From: Patulibacter sp. SYSU D01012
GTDB taxonomy: Bacteria; Actinomycetota; Thermoleophilia; Solirubrobacterales; Solirubrobacteraceae
Assembly (NCBI RefSeq): GCF_017916475.1
Contig: NZ_JAFMTB010000001.1
Location: 310,001-374,000 of the forward strand
Length of the DNA: 64,000 nt
Direction: 5' to 3'
Position 1 is the stretch's first letter; each line of letters begins with the position of its first letter. The position numbers and the translations under genes were made by a program. The notes under the pieces are model-generated. The model saw only the letters and a list, made by a program, of their open reading frames with translations, made no database searches and was not told the DNA's origin. Shown piece after piece: positions 18,260 through 26,744 of this stretch.

Positions 18260-18523
18260 TCAGAGCGCCTGCTCGCCGCGGCCCTCCGTCCGGTCCTGCA
18301 GCAGCCGGACGGCGTGGGGCTCCACGCCGGAGGCCTCCGTCGCGAGGTGCAGCAGCTCGATCGCCCGGGAGCGGGCGGCGTCCGCCCCGTATCCCGGCAG
18401 GTCGACGTGCAGGCTGCCGCCCTCGTCGCGCAGCGCCCCGACGTCGGGCTGCTGCTCCATCGCGTCGAGGACCTCGGCCCGACGGTCCGTCTGCCACTCC
18501 ACGTCCAGGCGCACGATCGTCAT
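18260..18523 (-). CDS. hypothetical small protein
   Basis: An 87-residue protein with a short ferredoxin-like alternation (TIVRLDVEWQTDRRAEVLD ... SLHVDLPGYGADAARSRAIELL). It is soluble and not recognised. It lies divergently 63 nt from the first crcB gene. TACCGG, 7 nt before the ATG, is a weaker leaderless box. No conserved catalytic residues are evident. Confidence 0.55.
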   Translation of the reverse strand: MTIVRLDVEWQTDRRAEVLDAMEQQPDVGALRDEGGSLHVDLPGYGADAARSRAIELLHLATEASGVEPHAVRLLQDRTEGRGEQAL

Positions 18524-18586
18524 GGTGCCGCCGGTACCCGCGGCGCCCGAGCGTCACACCGGCGGCGGCCGTACCCTGGGACGGCC

Positions 18587-19036
18587 GTGCCCGCCGCTCC
18601 GCCGACCGCCCCCGACGCCCGCGCCGCGCGGGTCGGCGTGGTGGCCGCCGTCTTCTGCGGCGGCGCGCTCGGCACCGTCGCCCGCGCGGCCCTCGGCGAG
18701 GCGCTGCCCCACGCGCCCGGCGCCTGGCCCTGGGCGACGTTCGCGGTCAACGTCGCGGGGGCGCTCCTGTTGGGCTGGTGGTCCACGCGCATCGCGGCGA
18801 CGCCCGACGTCGACCCGCGCTGGCGGCCCTTCCTCGCCACCGGCGTCTGCGGCGGCCTGACGACCTTCTCCACGCTGCAGGTCGACGTGGTGCAGCAGGT
18901 GCGCGCCGACGCGTGGGGGCTCGCCGCCGGCTACGCGGCCACGACGCTCGCCGCCGGCCTGCTCGCGGTGGTCGTCGGCCGGGCGGTCGCGGCACGTGTC
19001 GCCGCGGCGCGCCTGGGCGCCGGGGGACGGCTGTGA
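18587..19036 (+). CDS. crcB: fluoride channel CrcB/FluC, first subunit
   Basis: Fluoride-efflux channel subunit, 149 residues with four helices. Family marks are GGALGTVARAALGEAL, the conserved Asn in FAVNVAGALLLGWWSTR, and GVCGGLTTFSTLQVDV with the TTFST signature. It is adjacent to a second, different subunit whose GTG overlaps its stop by 4 nt; such pairs form heterodimeric Fluc channels in many Gram-positives. GTG 18587 follows TACCCT (18572-18577) by 9 nt, so no room exists for a fluoride riboswitch. The N-terminal 15 residues are Pro/Ala-rich. Confidence 0.9.
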   Translation: MPAAPPTAPDARAARVGVVAAVFCGGALGTVARAALGEALPHAPGAWPWATFAVNVAGALLLGWWSTRIAATPDVDPRWRPFLATGVCGGLTTFSTLQVDVVQQVRADAWGLAAGYAATTLAAGLLAVVVGRAVAARVAAARLGAGGRL

Positions 19037-19398
19037 GCGTCCTGCTGTGGCTCGGCGTCGCGCTGCTCGGCGGCGTGGGGGCCGTCCTGCGCTACGCGGT
19101 CGACGAGGCCGTCCGCCGCCGCGTGGCCGGGCCCTTCCCGGCGGGCATCCTCGTCGTCAACGTCAGCGGCACGCTCGTCCTCGGCCTGCTCGCCGGACTC
19201 GCGCTGCCGCACGACGCCGCGCTGCTGCTGGGCACCGCCCTCGTCGGCGCCTACACGACGTTCTCGACGTGGATGCTCGACACCGTCGGCGCGGCGTCCC
19301 GCGGCATGGTGGCGGTGGCGGCGGCGAACGTCGTCCTGTCGCTCGCCCTCGGGGTCGCGGCCGCGGCCCTCGGTCGGGCGTTCGGCGCGGCGCTCTAG
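19033..19398 (+). CDS. crcB: fluoride channel CrcB/FluC, second subunit
   Basis: A 121-residue, four-helix Fluc subunit. Motifs are LLGGVGAVLRYAVDEAV, AGILVVNVSGTLVLGLLAG and ALVGAYTTFSTWMLDTV. GTG 19033 overlaps the stop of the first subunit (GTGA), indicating translational coupling and fixed stoichiometry for the pair. It is shorter than its partner and lacks the N-terminal extension. It converges with arfB across a 267-nt GC-skewed gap. Confidence 0.92.
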   Translation: MSVLLWLGVALLGGVGAVLRYAVDEAVRRRVAGPFPAGILVVNVSGTLVLGLLAGLALPHDAALLLGTALVGAYTTFSTWMLDTVGAASRGMVAVAAANVVLSLALGVAAAALGRAFGAAL

Positions 19399-19665
19399 TC
19401 CTCGCCGGGCGGGGCGTCGGGGCGTGGTCCGGTGGTCGCCGGGTGGGCGCTCGGGTGGCCGCCGGGTGGGGCGTCGGCGCGGGTCAGGCGTTGCCGGTCG
19501 GCGCGGCGTGTCGAGGTGGGTGGCCGGGAGGTCCGGTGGTCCCCGTCGGGCGTCGGCGCGGCGTCCGGCGGTCGGCGTCCGGGACCGCGGCGCGGGTACC
19601 CCAGAGGTCCCCGGTCGGGCGGCGGGCGTGGTCCCGTGGTCGCCGGGCGGGGCGCGGCGCGGGCG
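19399..19665. repeat. GC-skewed intergenic stretch with imperfect repeats
   Basis: A 267-nt non-coding gap between the converging crcB pair and arfB, strongly G-rich on the + strand. A block of about 25 bp at 19423-19445 recurs with two or three changes at 19626-19650 (GCGTGGTCC, G or C, GTGGTCGCCGGG), and a weaker relative lies at 19531. Similar CTAGTC-TCGCCGG sequences end both flanking genes. No promoter, RNA or gene is recognised. Confidence 0.4.
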
Positions 19666-20079
19666 CTAGTCGTCGCCGGTCGGGCGCCGGCGGCCCTGCT
19701 TGACCTGCGAACGGCGCCCCTTCGCCTCGAGCCGGCGCTTCTTCGCGCCCTTCGTCGGGGCGGTCGCGCGGCGCGAGGGCGCGACGTACAGCCCCTGGCG
19801 CAGCCGCTCGGCCAGGCGCTCGAGGGCGAGCTGGCGGTTGCGGGACTGGCTGCGGGCGTCCTGCGACACGGCGCGGACGACCGGGCCCAGGCGGTCGAGC
19901 AGCAGTGCGCGCTGCCCCGGGGTGAGGGTCGGGCTGGCGCGCACGTCGAAGACGACCTCGATCCGCGACGCCGTGACGTTGGCGTGCTGGCCGCCCGGTC
20001 CGGACGACCGGCTGGCGCGCACGACGATCTCGCTGAGCGGGATCCGCAGACCCCCGTTGATGCGCAGCGCGTCCTCCAT
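19666..20079 (-). CDS. arfB: alternative ribosome-rescue hydrolase ArfB
   Basis: Codon-independent peptidyl-tRNA hydrolase that rescues stalled ribosomes; 137 residues. The catalytic GGQ is at residues 29-31 within SSGPGGQHANVTASRIE, and the family start LRINGGLRIPLSEIVVRASR precedes it. The basic C-terminal tail (KGAKKRRLEAKGRRSQVKQG), which enters the empty mRNA channel, is present, so the protein appears functional. ATG 20079 fits the family start; upstream in-frame ATGs are rejected because TACCCT at 20090-20095 ends 10 nt before it. Divergent from a small membrane protein, 43 nt between starts. Confidence 0.93.
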   Translation of the reverse strand: MEDALRINGGLRIPLSEIVVRASRSSGPGGQHANVTASRIEVVFDVRASPTLTPGQRALLLDRLGPVVRAVSQDARSQSRNRQLALERLAERLRQGLYVAPSRRATAPTKGAKKRRLEAKGRRSQVKQGRRRPTGDD

Positions 20080-20122
20080 GGCCTCGACCAGGGTAGGGCC
20101 TGCGTGCCAGGATAGGCCGACG

Positions 20123-20341
20123 ATGAGCGACCTCCAGCGCCGTTCCGGCAGCCGCATGACCCGCAAGCAGCGCGAGGCCCGGGCCTACCGCCTGACCCTC
20201 GCCACCGGCGGCCTGGCCGTCGTCTTCGTCGTGACGCTCGTGCTCGCCGTCGTCGGCATCGTCGGCTTCGGCGCCCCCGTCGTGGCGGCGATCCTCGCCG
20301 GCGTCTCCGGCTGGCTGCTGCGCGGCACGCTCAACCCGTAG
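20123..20341 (+). CDS. small single-pass or hairpin membrane protein
   Basis: A 72-residue protein with a basic N-terminus (RRSGSRMTRKQREARAYRL) and about 45 hydrophobic residues (two helices: LAVVFVVTLVLAVVGIVGF and VVAAILAGVSGWLL). It resembles the small actinobacterial membrane proteins often found beside cell-envelope genes; no family assigned. GATAGG lies upstream but no good TANNNT box. The first 59-bp repeat begins 30 nt after its stop, so the array is probably its 3' untranslated region. Confidence 0.65.
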   Translation: MSDLQRRSGSRMTRKQREARAYRLTLATGGLAVVFVVTLVLAVVGIVGFGAPVVAAILAGVSGWLLRGTLNP

Positions 20342-20371
20342 GGCGAGCGCCGTCGGCCCGGTTGGGCCGAC

Positions 20372-20826
20372 GCGTTCCGGCTGAGGGCCGGCCCGCGGAC
20401 CTGAGACGGAACCGGTGCGGACGGGGTGACGCGTTCTGGCTGAGGGCCGGCTGGCGGACCTGAGACGGAACCGGTGCGGACGGGGTGACGCGTTCCGGCT
20501 GAGGGCCGGCTGGCGGACCTGAGACGGAACGGCTCCGGCCGGGGTGACGCGTTCCGGCTGAGGGCCGGCCGGCGGACCTGAGACGGAACCGGTGCGGACG
20601 GGGCAACGCGTTCTGGCTGAGGGCCGGCCGGCGGACCTGAGACGGAACGGATCCGGCCGGGGCAACGCGTTCCGCCTGAGGGCCGACCGGCGGACCCGAG
20701 ACGGAACCGGTCCGGCCGGGGTGACGCGTTCCGGCTGAGGGCCGGCCCGCGGACCTGAGACGGAACGGGCCCGGCCAGGCCGCCGCGTTCCGGCTCAGGG
20801 CCGGCCCGCGGACCTCAAACGGAACG
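20372..20826 (+). repeat. eight-unit array of a 59-bp hairpin repeat
   Basis: Units begin with GCGTT at 20372, 20431, 20490, 20549, 20608, 20667, 20726 and 20785, exactly 59 bp apart. Each has an arm GTTCCGGCTGAGGGCC, a 7-nt loop (GGCCGGC or a variant), the partner arm GGACCTGAGACGGAAC and a variable 20-nt linker. The arms pair at 13 of 16 positions. The array fills most of a 577-nt gap between converging genes (20341 and 20919). Frames through it are not coding, because the 59-bp period is not a multiple of three. The same repeat recurs at 56284-56620. Confidence 0.9.
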
Positions 20827-20918
20827 CATCGCCCGCCGCCGGCTTCGCCCGCCGCCCCCGCCACCCACACCGGCCGGGCAGGCGCGGCCACCCCGAGTGG
20901 CCCCCGCCGGCCAGCCCC

Positions 20919-21923
20919 TCAGCGGATCTTGACCGTCGTGCCCATCGGCACGCGCCCGTACAGGTCGACGACGTCCTTCGGGTGCATGCGGATGCAGCCG
21001 TGCGACGCGCGCTGGCCGAGCGCCCAGGTCTCGGCGGTGCCGTGGATGCCGATGCCGTCGCGCAGGCCGAGCCAGCGGGCCTTCAGCGGGTTGTTCGGCG
21101 CGCCGCCCGGGATGACCTGGCCGGCGAGCGAGCCGGCCCAGGCGGAGTTCGGCACGTGCCAGGCCGGGTTGACCTGCTTCGACGTGACGGTGTAGCTGCC
21201 GGCCGGCGTGTCGTGGCCGGCCGCGCCGACGGCGATCCGGTAGGTCTTGCGCAGGCTCAGGCGCTTGAACAGGCGCAGCTTGAACGTGCGGCGGTCGATG
21301 GTGACGATCGTCCCGTACTGGGCGCGCAGGCTCTTGATCGTGCGGCCCTTCGTGCGGACGACCGACAGGGCCAGGTCGTTCCGGGGCTTCGTCGGGTCGG
21401 CGATGACCGGGTCGACGAGCGCCTTGAGCTTCGCGCGGTCCAGGCGCCACCCGTCGCGGCCGCCGCGGATCCGCATCTTGGTGATGCCGATCTTCACGGA
21501 GGCGTCGCGCGCGCTCTTCTTCATGCTCGACAGCGACGTCAGCCACTTCGAGTACGCGGCGGAGTCCCACACGATCGGGGCGTCGACGGCGGTGCCGGCC
21601 GGGGCCTTCGACGCGCGGATGACGGCCTTCTCCAGGTCCCACCCGTAGCCGAGCGCGTCCATCGTCAGCTTGTGGCGGCGGCCCGCGACGCGCACGACCA
21701 CGTCGGCGTCGTTGGGGTGCTTGCCCTTCAGCGCGGTCGTCAGCGTCGCCGCGGCCTGCTCGCGGGTCTGGCCGGACAGGTCGACCCCGGCGAACGTGAC
21801 GCCGGGCAGGATCGTCGGGTTCGGCTTCTGGGCTGACGCGGCGGACGGGACGAGCGCGGCGGCCGCGAGCGCGCCGAGCACGGCGGCGCGCGGCGCGACC
21901 GCACGAAGGGTGAGGGACGGCAT
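20919..21923 (-). CDS. L,D-transpeptidase (YkuD domain), secreted
   Basis: Peptidoglycan cross-linking enzyme making 3-3 bonds, 334 residues, exported. A signal peptide covers about the first 31 residues (LGALAAAALVPSAASAQ). A peptidoglycan-binding-like domain (PG_binding_4 type, VTFAGVDLSGQTREQAAATL onward) follows, then the YkuD catalytic domain from about 205 with IGIHGTAETWALGQRASHGC and IRM; Cys310 in SHGCIRM is the nucleophile. ATG 21923 is 7 nt after TACAGT (21931-21936), a leaderless start. The stop lies downstream of the eight-unit repeat array, with which it converges. Confidence 0.93.
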   Translation of the reverse strand: MPSLTLRAVAPRAAVLGALAAAALVPSAASAQKPNPTILPGVTFAGVDLSGQTREQAAATLTTALKGKHPNDADVVVRVAGRRHKLTMDALGYGWDLEKAVIRASKAPAGTAVDAPIVWDSAAYSKWLTSLSSMKKSARDASVKIGITKMRIRGGRDGWRLDRAKLKALVDPVIADPTKPRNDLALSVVRTKGRTIKSLRAQYGTIVTIDRRTFKLRLFKRLSLRKTYRIAVGAAGHDTPAGSYTVTSKQVNPAWHVPNSAWAGSLAGQVIPGGAPNNPLKARWLGLRDGIGIHGTAETWALGQRASHGCIRMHPKDVVDLYGRVPMGTTVKIR

Positions 21924-21981
21924 GCGATCCACTGTAGGACGGCGCCGCAACCGCCGAGCCGGTTGCAAGCCCTGCTGCGGG

Positions 21982-22893
21982 TCAGGCCGCGAGCGCCGCC
22001 GTCGTCGGCCGGCCCACGGCGCCGCCCGCGCCGAGCGCGCAGCGGAACCCGGTCAGCAGGTCGGCGACGAGCTCGGGGTCCTCGAGCTGCGGGCAGTGGC
22101 CCAGGCCCTGCAGCAGCTCGTAGCGGGCGTCCGGCAGCGCGGCGAGCAGGTGGCGCGCGCCGCGGGCGCGGACCATCCGGTCGCGCTCGCCCCACACGAG
22201 GAGCACGGGGCACGCGACGCGGTCGAGCGCGAACGGGTCCTCCAGCTCGCCGAGCAGCCGCCGGCCGGTGGCGAGCAGCCGCCGGACGTCGCGGACGGAG
22301 CGGTAGTGGGCGGCGAAGCGCACCAGGTCCTCGCGCCGCGCGGCGCCGGGGTCGGCGTAGGCGAGCTGGCGGAAGACGCGGATCGTCGCCGCGCGCACGA
22401 CGGGCCCGGGCACCGGCACGACGTCCGACAGCAGGTGCCGGACGAGCGGCTGGCGCTCGACCATGCGGAACCAGCCCGGATGCTCGAGTCCCGCCGGGCC
22501 GATCGGGACGATGCCGGCGGGCGACGGGCGGTCCTCGGCGCACTGGAGCGCCAGCGCGCCGCCCATCGAGTTGCCGACGACGATCGGCGGCTCGTCCCCC
22601 CACAGCTCGCGCGACACCCGGGCGACGAGCCGCCGGTGCTGCACGAGCATCGGCTCGTCGCGGGTCAGGCGGTCGGCGGCGCCGAAGCCCGGCAGGTCGA
22701 TCGCCACGGCGCGCTGGCCGCGGTCGCCGAGCTCGCGCAGGACGCGCCGCCAGGTGTCCGCGGAGTCGGAGTAGCCGTGCAGCAGCAGGAACGGCGTGCC
22801 GGCCGCGGGCGAGGCCGCACCGGTCAGCAGCGCGCGGGTGCGGACGCCGCCGACGTCGAGGCGGCGCTCGACGAGAGGGGTCCGGGCGCTCAT
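21982..22893 (-). CDS. alpha/beta hydrolase
   Basis: A 303-residue alpha/beta-fold hydrolase. The oxyanion region is FLLLHGYSDSADTWR (about 36-50), the nucleophile elbow GNSMGG with Ser109, the acid probably in LLVWGERDRMV, and the catalytic His in GLGHCPQLEDPE near 264. A cap domain sits between about 130 and 215. Substrate cannot be inferred. TAGCGT at 22900-22905 ends 6 nt before the ATG (leaderless). It lies 58 nt upstream of the L,D-transpeptidase start on the same strand. Confidence 0.88.
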   Translation of the reverse strand: MSARTPLVERRLDVGGVRTRALLTGAASPAAGTPFLLLHGYSDSADTWRRVLRELGDRGQRAVAIDLPGFGAADRLTRDEPMLVQHRRLVARVSRELWGDEPPIVVGNSMGGALALQCAEDRPSPAGIVPIGPAGLEHPGWFRMVERQPLVRHLLSDVVPVPGPVVRAATIRVFRQLAYADPGAARREDLVRFAAHYRSVRDVRRLLATGRRLLGELEDPFALDRVACPVLLVWGERDRMVRARGARHLLAALPDARYELLQGLGHCPQLEDPELVADLLTGFRCALGAGGAVGRPTTAALAA

Positions 22894-23020
22894 CGGGCGA
22901 CGCTACCACCGCCCGTCCGCCGCCGCGCGTGTTATGGCCGTTTGCAGGGGATTGTGCTGGACGCCCGTACGACGTCCCGCCCGTCGCGTGCCGTCCGCCC
23001 CCGGCCGTACCTTCCCCTCT

Positions 23021-24517
23021 ATGGAACTCCGCGAGCTCGAGCACGGCGCCGCCGTCGACCACGTGCTCCTCGTCCGCGGGGTCGACCGACGCTCGCGCAA
23101 GGGCAGCGACGACGTCTACCTGCGCCTGGAGCTCGCGGACCGCAGCGGCAGCGTCGTCGCGATGGTCTGGGACGACTGCGAGGCCGTCGAGGCCGTCGCC
23201 GTCCGCGGCACCGCCGTCCGGGTGACGGGGCGCTTCGAGGTCCACGAGCGGTTCGGTCGGCAGATCCAGCTCGACCGCCTCTCCGCGGTGCGGCAGGAGG
23301 ACGTCGACATGAGCACGCTCGTCGAGGGGCCGTCCGTGCCCGTCGCCGAGCTGGAGGAGCGCTTCTGGGCGCTCGTGGGCCGGACGGAGGACCGCTGGGT
23401 GGCCGCGCTGCTCGAGCGCGTCTTCGCCCGCGACGGCGCCTTCTGGCCGCGGTTCCGCGCGGCCCCGGCGGCGAAGCACTTCCACGAGGCGTACCCGCAC
23501 GGGCTGCTCGACCACACGTTGCGCGTGGCCGAGGCCGTCGAGCGGCTGGCGCCCCTCTTCGCCCCCGTCGACCGCGACGTGGCCGTCGCCGGCGCGATCC
23601 TGCACGACATCGGCAAGGCCCACACGTACACGGCCGACGCCGTCTCCCCCGAGCTGACCGACCTGGGCCGGCTCGAGGGCCATATCGTCATCGGCTACGA
23701 GATCCTGCGGCGCGTCATCGCCGACCTCGACGGCTTCCCGGAGCCGACGGCGCGGTCGATCCGCCACATCGTCCTCAGCCACCACGGCAAGCTCGAGTAC
23801 GGCAGCCCGGTCGCGCCCGCCACGCGCGAGGCGCTGCTCGTCCACCACGCGGACGACCTGGCCGCGCGCATGGGCACCTTCGACCGCCTGGAGCGCGGCC
23901 TGGGGGACGGGCAGGAGTGGAGCGCCTACGACCGCGGCCTGGGCGGCGCGGCGTACTTCGGCCCCGCTCGCGGCGGCGCGGGCGCCCCGCCGGCCGCGGC
24001 GTTCGACGGGCCGGACGCGCGGCTGGACGACGCGCACCCGGCCCCGGCCGAGCCGCTGCCCGCGGGCGCCGAGCTGGGCGCGGGCGGGGCGCAGGCCGAC
24101 GACGCGCTCGCGGCCGGCGTCCCGGACGGCGACGCCGTGGCGGGCGACGCCCCGGCCGCCGCGGCCCCGCTCGACGACTGGTCCCCGGCGCCCGACGCCG
24201 ACGCGGCCGCGGCCCACGGCGCGGCGGCGGACCCGGTCGCGGCCCGGCCGGCGGAGGGGGCGCGGCGTTCGGACGGCGACGAGCCGGAGCCCGCTCCCGA
24301 GCCGCAGCCGACCCCGGAGCCCGCGCCGGCCCCCGAGCCCGCGCCCACCCCCGAGCCGCAGCCGCCGCGCGAGCCGCGCCCCGCGCCCGAGCCCGGGCCC
24401 ACGTCCGAGGAGCCGGGCGTCGCGGCGGAGCAGGGTGGCGACGAGCCGCGGCGGGACGAGGTCCCGGGGCAGACGTCGCTCATGGACTTCGGCTCGACGA
24501 CGTTCAGCGCCGCCTAG
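23021..24517 (+). CDS. OB-fold/HD-domain 3'-5' exoribonuclease (YhaM-like) with disordered tail
   Basis: A 498-residue protein. Residues 1-100 look like an OB-fold nucleic-acid-binding domain (DVYLRLELADRSGSVVAMVW). An HD phosphohydrolase domain follows with HGLLDHTLRVAE (near 159) and AILHDIGKAHTY (near 193), as in Bacillus YhaM, which trims RNA and DNA from 3' ends. From about 310 the protein is an unusually long Ala/Pro/Glu/Asp low-complexity tail with alternating PEP motifs, ending in QTSLMDFGSTTFSAA. That last segment resembles a sliding-clamp-binding peptide (inference). TACCTT at 23008-23013 lies 7 nt before the ATG. Confidence 0.85.
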   Translation: MELRELEHGAAVDHVLLVRGVDRRSRKGSDDVYLRLELADRSGSVVAMVWDDCEAVEAVAVRGTAVRVTGRFEVHERFGRQIQLDRLSAVRQEDVDMSTLVEGPSVPVAELEERFWALVGRTEDRWVAALLERVFARDGAFWPRFRAAPAAKHFHEAYPHGLLDHTLRVAEAVERLAPLFAPVDRDVAVAGAILHDIGKAHTYTADAVSPELTDLGRLEGHIVIGYEILRRVIADLDGFPEPTARSIRHIVLSHHGKLEYGSPVAPATREALLVHHADDLAARMGTFDRLERGLGDGQEWSAYDRGLGGAAYFGPARGGAGAPPAAAFDGPDARLDDAHPAPAEPLPAGAELGAGGAQADDALAAGVPDGDAVAGDAPAAAAPLDDWSPAPDADAAAAHGAAADPVAARPAEGARRSDGDEPEPAPEPQPTPEPAPAPEPAPTPEPQPPREPRPAPEPGPTSEEPGVAAEQGGDEPRRDEVPGQTSLMDFGSTTFSAA

Positions 24518-24646
24518 CGGTCGCCGGCCGCGTTCCCCCCCCGCCCGTCGGGCGGGGTCCCGGCGCCGTCCCGCCCCCGCGGCGGCGGGGCCGCATCGTC
24601 CGTCCGTCCCGCGCCGGAGCGGTGGGGGCCGTAAGGTGCTCCGTCG

Positions 24647-26701
24647 ATGGCGAAGGACACCGAGAAGCTGATCAGGCAGCTCTCGCTCATCTCGTACCTC
24701 ATGGCGGAGCGGCGGCCGGTCACGGCCCTCGAGATCCGGCGTGACGTCGAGGGGTACAGCGGGATGAACGAGGACGCCTTCGCCCGCCGCTTCTACGCCG
24801 ACCGCGCCGAGCTCGAGTCGCTCGGCATCCAGCTGACGATCGAGCGGCCCGGCGACGGCAGCGCCGAGCAGGAGCACTACTCGCTGCGCAGCGAGAACTT
24901 CCACCTGCCGCCGATCGAGTTCACGGACGAGGAGCTCGCGTCGCTGCAGCTGGCGCTGTCGCTGCTCGACGGCGAGTTCGCGTACGCCGAGCCGCTGCGC
25001 CTGGCGCTGCAGCAGCTGTCGTGGGGCCGCCCGAGTCCGCTCGAGGAGCCGGCCGCCCGCCTCGTCGGCCTGGGCGTCACGGCGCAGGCGGGCGGACGGG
25101 ACCCCTCGCAGCGGCTGGCGAAGGTCGAGTCGGCGATCTTCCGCAACAAGACGATCACGTTCGAGTACCACTCGCTGCACCGCGACGTCGTCGAGCCGCG
25201 CAAGGTCGACCCGTACCACCTGCTCTTCCGCGGCGGGCAGTTCTACCTGCTGGGCCGCGACCACGAGAAGGACGGCCTGCGCGTCTTCCGCCTTTCGCGC
25301 ATCCGCGACAAGGTCGCGTACGCGACGAAGGCCGAGCACGACTTCCGCCGTCCCGACGACTTCGATCCGCGCCCGTACGGCGACCGCGCCGACTGGCAGA
25401 TGTCCGAGGCCGTCGGCACCGCCCGCATCCGCATCGCCGGACGCATCGCCTGGCAGGTGGAGCGCGCGCACGGGCGCCAGGGCACGTTCGCCCCCGTCGA
25501 CCCCGCGGCGCCCGAGGGCGACGCGATCTTCACCACCGAGTACGGCGTCGCCCGCGCCTTGCTGGGCTGGGTCATGCGGATCGGCGAGCACGCCGAGATC
25601 CTCGAGCCGGCCGCGCTGCGCGACGAGTACCGGCGCCGGCTCGAGAGCGTGCGCGACCGCCACACCGGGCCCTTCCTGGCCGCGCCGGGCCGCCCGGCCG
25701 AGGTGCGCGAGGACCCGGGCGAGGCCGCGCCCCCCACCCGCGACGGCGTCATCCGGCCCGAGCGCTTCGCGCGCCTGGTCACCCTGGCGTCGATCCTCAT
25801 CCACGCCGGCCGCGCGCAGGAGCGGCTCGAGGTCGGCGAGCTGATCGGGCGGCTCAACGTCTCCGAGGCCGAGCTGAAGGACGACATCAACGTCCTCAAC
25901 GTCGTCAACTTCGGCGGCGGCTCGTACGTCCTCTACGCCGAGATCGCCGACGACGGGTACGTCGACGTGGACCCCGAGCCGTACTCGGACCACTTCGCCC
26001 GGCCCGCGCGCCTGCTGCCGGTCGAGGCCAAGGCGCTCGTGGCCGCGATCGACCTGATCGGCGACCACTTCCCCGACGGCTCGCTGGCCGCCGTGCGGCG
26101 CAAGGTCGTCGACGCGCTCGGCGAGGACCCGCTCGAGCACGGCCTGCAGGTGGCGCACGGCGGCGGCGACGACCGCGAGCTCTCCCAGCTGATCTCGCGT
26201 GCCGCCCACGATCGCCGGGTGATCGAGCTCGACTACTACAAGCCCAACGAGGACGAGTTCTCGCACCGCCGGGTCGAGCCGTACGCGCTCATCAACGGCC
26301 GCGAGGGCTGGTACGTCGCCGCCTACGACCCGTCGCGCGAGGACGTGCGGCACTTCCGCCTGGACCGCATCCGCGACGCGCAGGTGCTGGACGAGACGTT
26401 CGAGCGCCGGCCCGAGGTCGACCCCGCCGCCGACGTGGCCGGCTGGCCGCGCACGGGCGAGCTGCCGGCGTCGCGCACCGCGCGCGTGTGGGTCAGCCCG
26501 GAGCGCGCCCGCTGGGAGCGCGAGCGGCGCCGGATCAGCGAGGAGCTCGAGGACGGCGCGCTCGTCACCCGGATCGCCTTCGCGGGCGTCGACTGGCTCG
26601 TGCGCGAGGTGCTGACCGAGATCGGCGACCTCGTCGTGCTCGAGCCGCCGGACGCCCGCGAGGCCGTGCGGGCCACGGCCGAGCGGCTGCTCGGGGCGTA
26701 G
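24647..26701 (+). CDS. fused PafB-PafC-type WYL transcriptional regulator
   Basis: A 684-residue protein with two HTH-WYL halves. Half one has an HTH (LSLISYLMAERRPVTALEI), then FTDEELASLQLALSLL and a WYL domain (RNKTITFEYHSLHRDVVEPR, VDPYHLLFRGGQFYLLGRD). Half two starts near 370 with an HTH-like segment (FARLVTLASILIHAGRAQ), then LLPVEAKALVAAIDLIG and a second WYL domain (VIELDYYKPNEDEFSHR, PYALINGREGWYVAAYD). In mycobacteria PafB and PafC are separate proteins that activate the LexA-independent DNA-damage response; here they are one chain. No Pup-proteasome genes are nearby. TAAGGT at 24632-24637 is 9 nt before the ATG. Confidence 0.88.
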   Translation: MAKDTEKLIRQLSLISYLMAERRPVTALEIRRDVEGYSGMNEDAFARRFYADRAELESLGIQLTIERPGDGSAEQEHYSLRSENFHLPPIEFTDEELASLQLALSLLDGEFAYAEPLRLALQQLSWGRPSPLEEPAARLVGLGVTAQAGGRDPSQRLAKVESAIFRNKTITFEYHSLHRDVVEPRKVDPYHLLFRGGQFYLLGRDHEKDGLRVFRLSRIRDKVAYATKAEHDFRRPDDFDPRPYGDRADWQMSEAVGTARIRIAGRIAWQVERAHGRQGTFAPVDPAAPEGDAIFTTEYGVARALLGWVMRIGEHAEILEPAALRDEYRRRLESVRDRHTGPFLAAPGRPAEVREDPGEAAPPTRDGVIRPERFARLVTLASILIHAGRAQERLEVGELIGRLNVSEAELKDDINVLNVVNFGGGSYVLYAEIADDGYVDVDPEPYSDHFARPARLLPVEAKALVAAIDLIGDHFPDGSLAAVRRKVVDALGEDPLEHGLQVAHGGGDDRELSQLISRAAHDRRVIELDYYKPNEDEFSHRRVEPYALINGREGWYVAAYDPSREDVRHFRLDRIRDAQVLDETFERRPEVDPAADVAGWPRTGELPASRTARVWVSPERARWERERRRISEELEDGALVTRIAFAGVDWLVREVLTEIGDLVVLEPPDAREAVRATAERLLGA

Positions 26702-26703
26702 GC

Positions 26704-26735
26704 GCGGGCCGCCCGGCGACCGCCGGACGGCCCGC
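26704..26735. terminator. bidirectional terminator between regulator and aldolase genes
   Basis: GCGGGCCG (26704-26711) pairs with CGGCCCGC (26728-26735), with an inner CCGGCG/CGCCGG stem. It lies just after the WYL-regulator stop and before the stop of the converging aldolase gene. Confidence 0.65.
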
Positions 26736-26744
26736 GCGGTCCGG

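Noticed and set aside
18524-18586. Fluoride riboswitch before the crcB pair
   Set aside because: Only 63 nt separate the divergent starts, the crcB start appears leaderless and no riboswitch consensus is seen.
20372-20826. CRISPR array
   Set aside because: Nearly the whole unit is conserved, the linker differs only slightly and is 20 nt, and no cas genes are nearby.
20331-20891. Reading frames through the eight-unit repeat array
   Set aside because: The 59-bp period shifts frame each unit; the predicted protein is just repeat translation.
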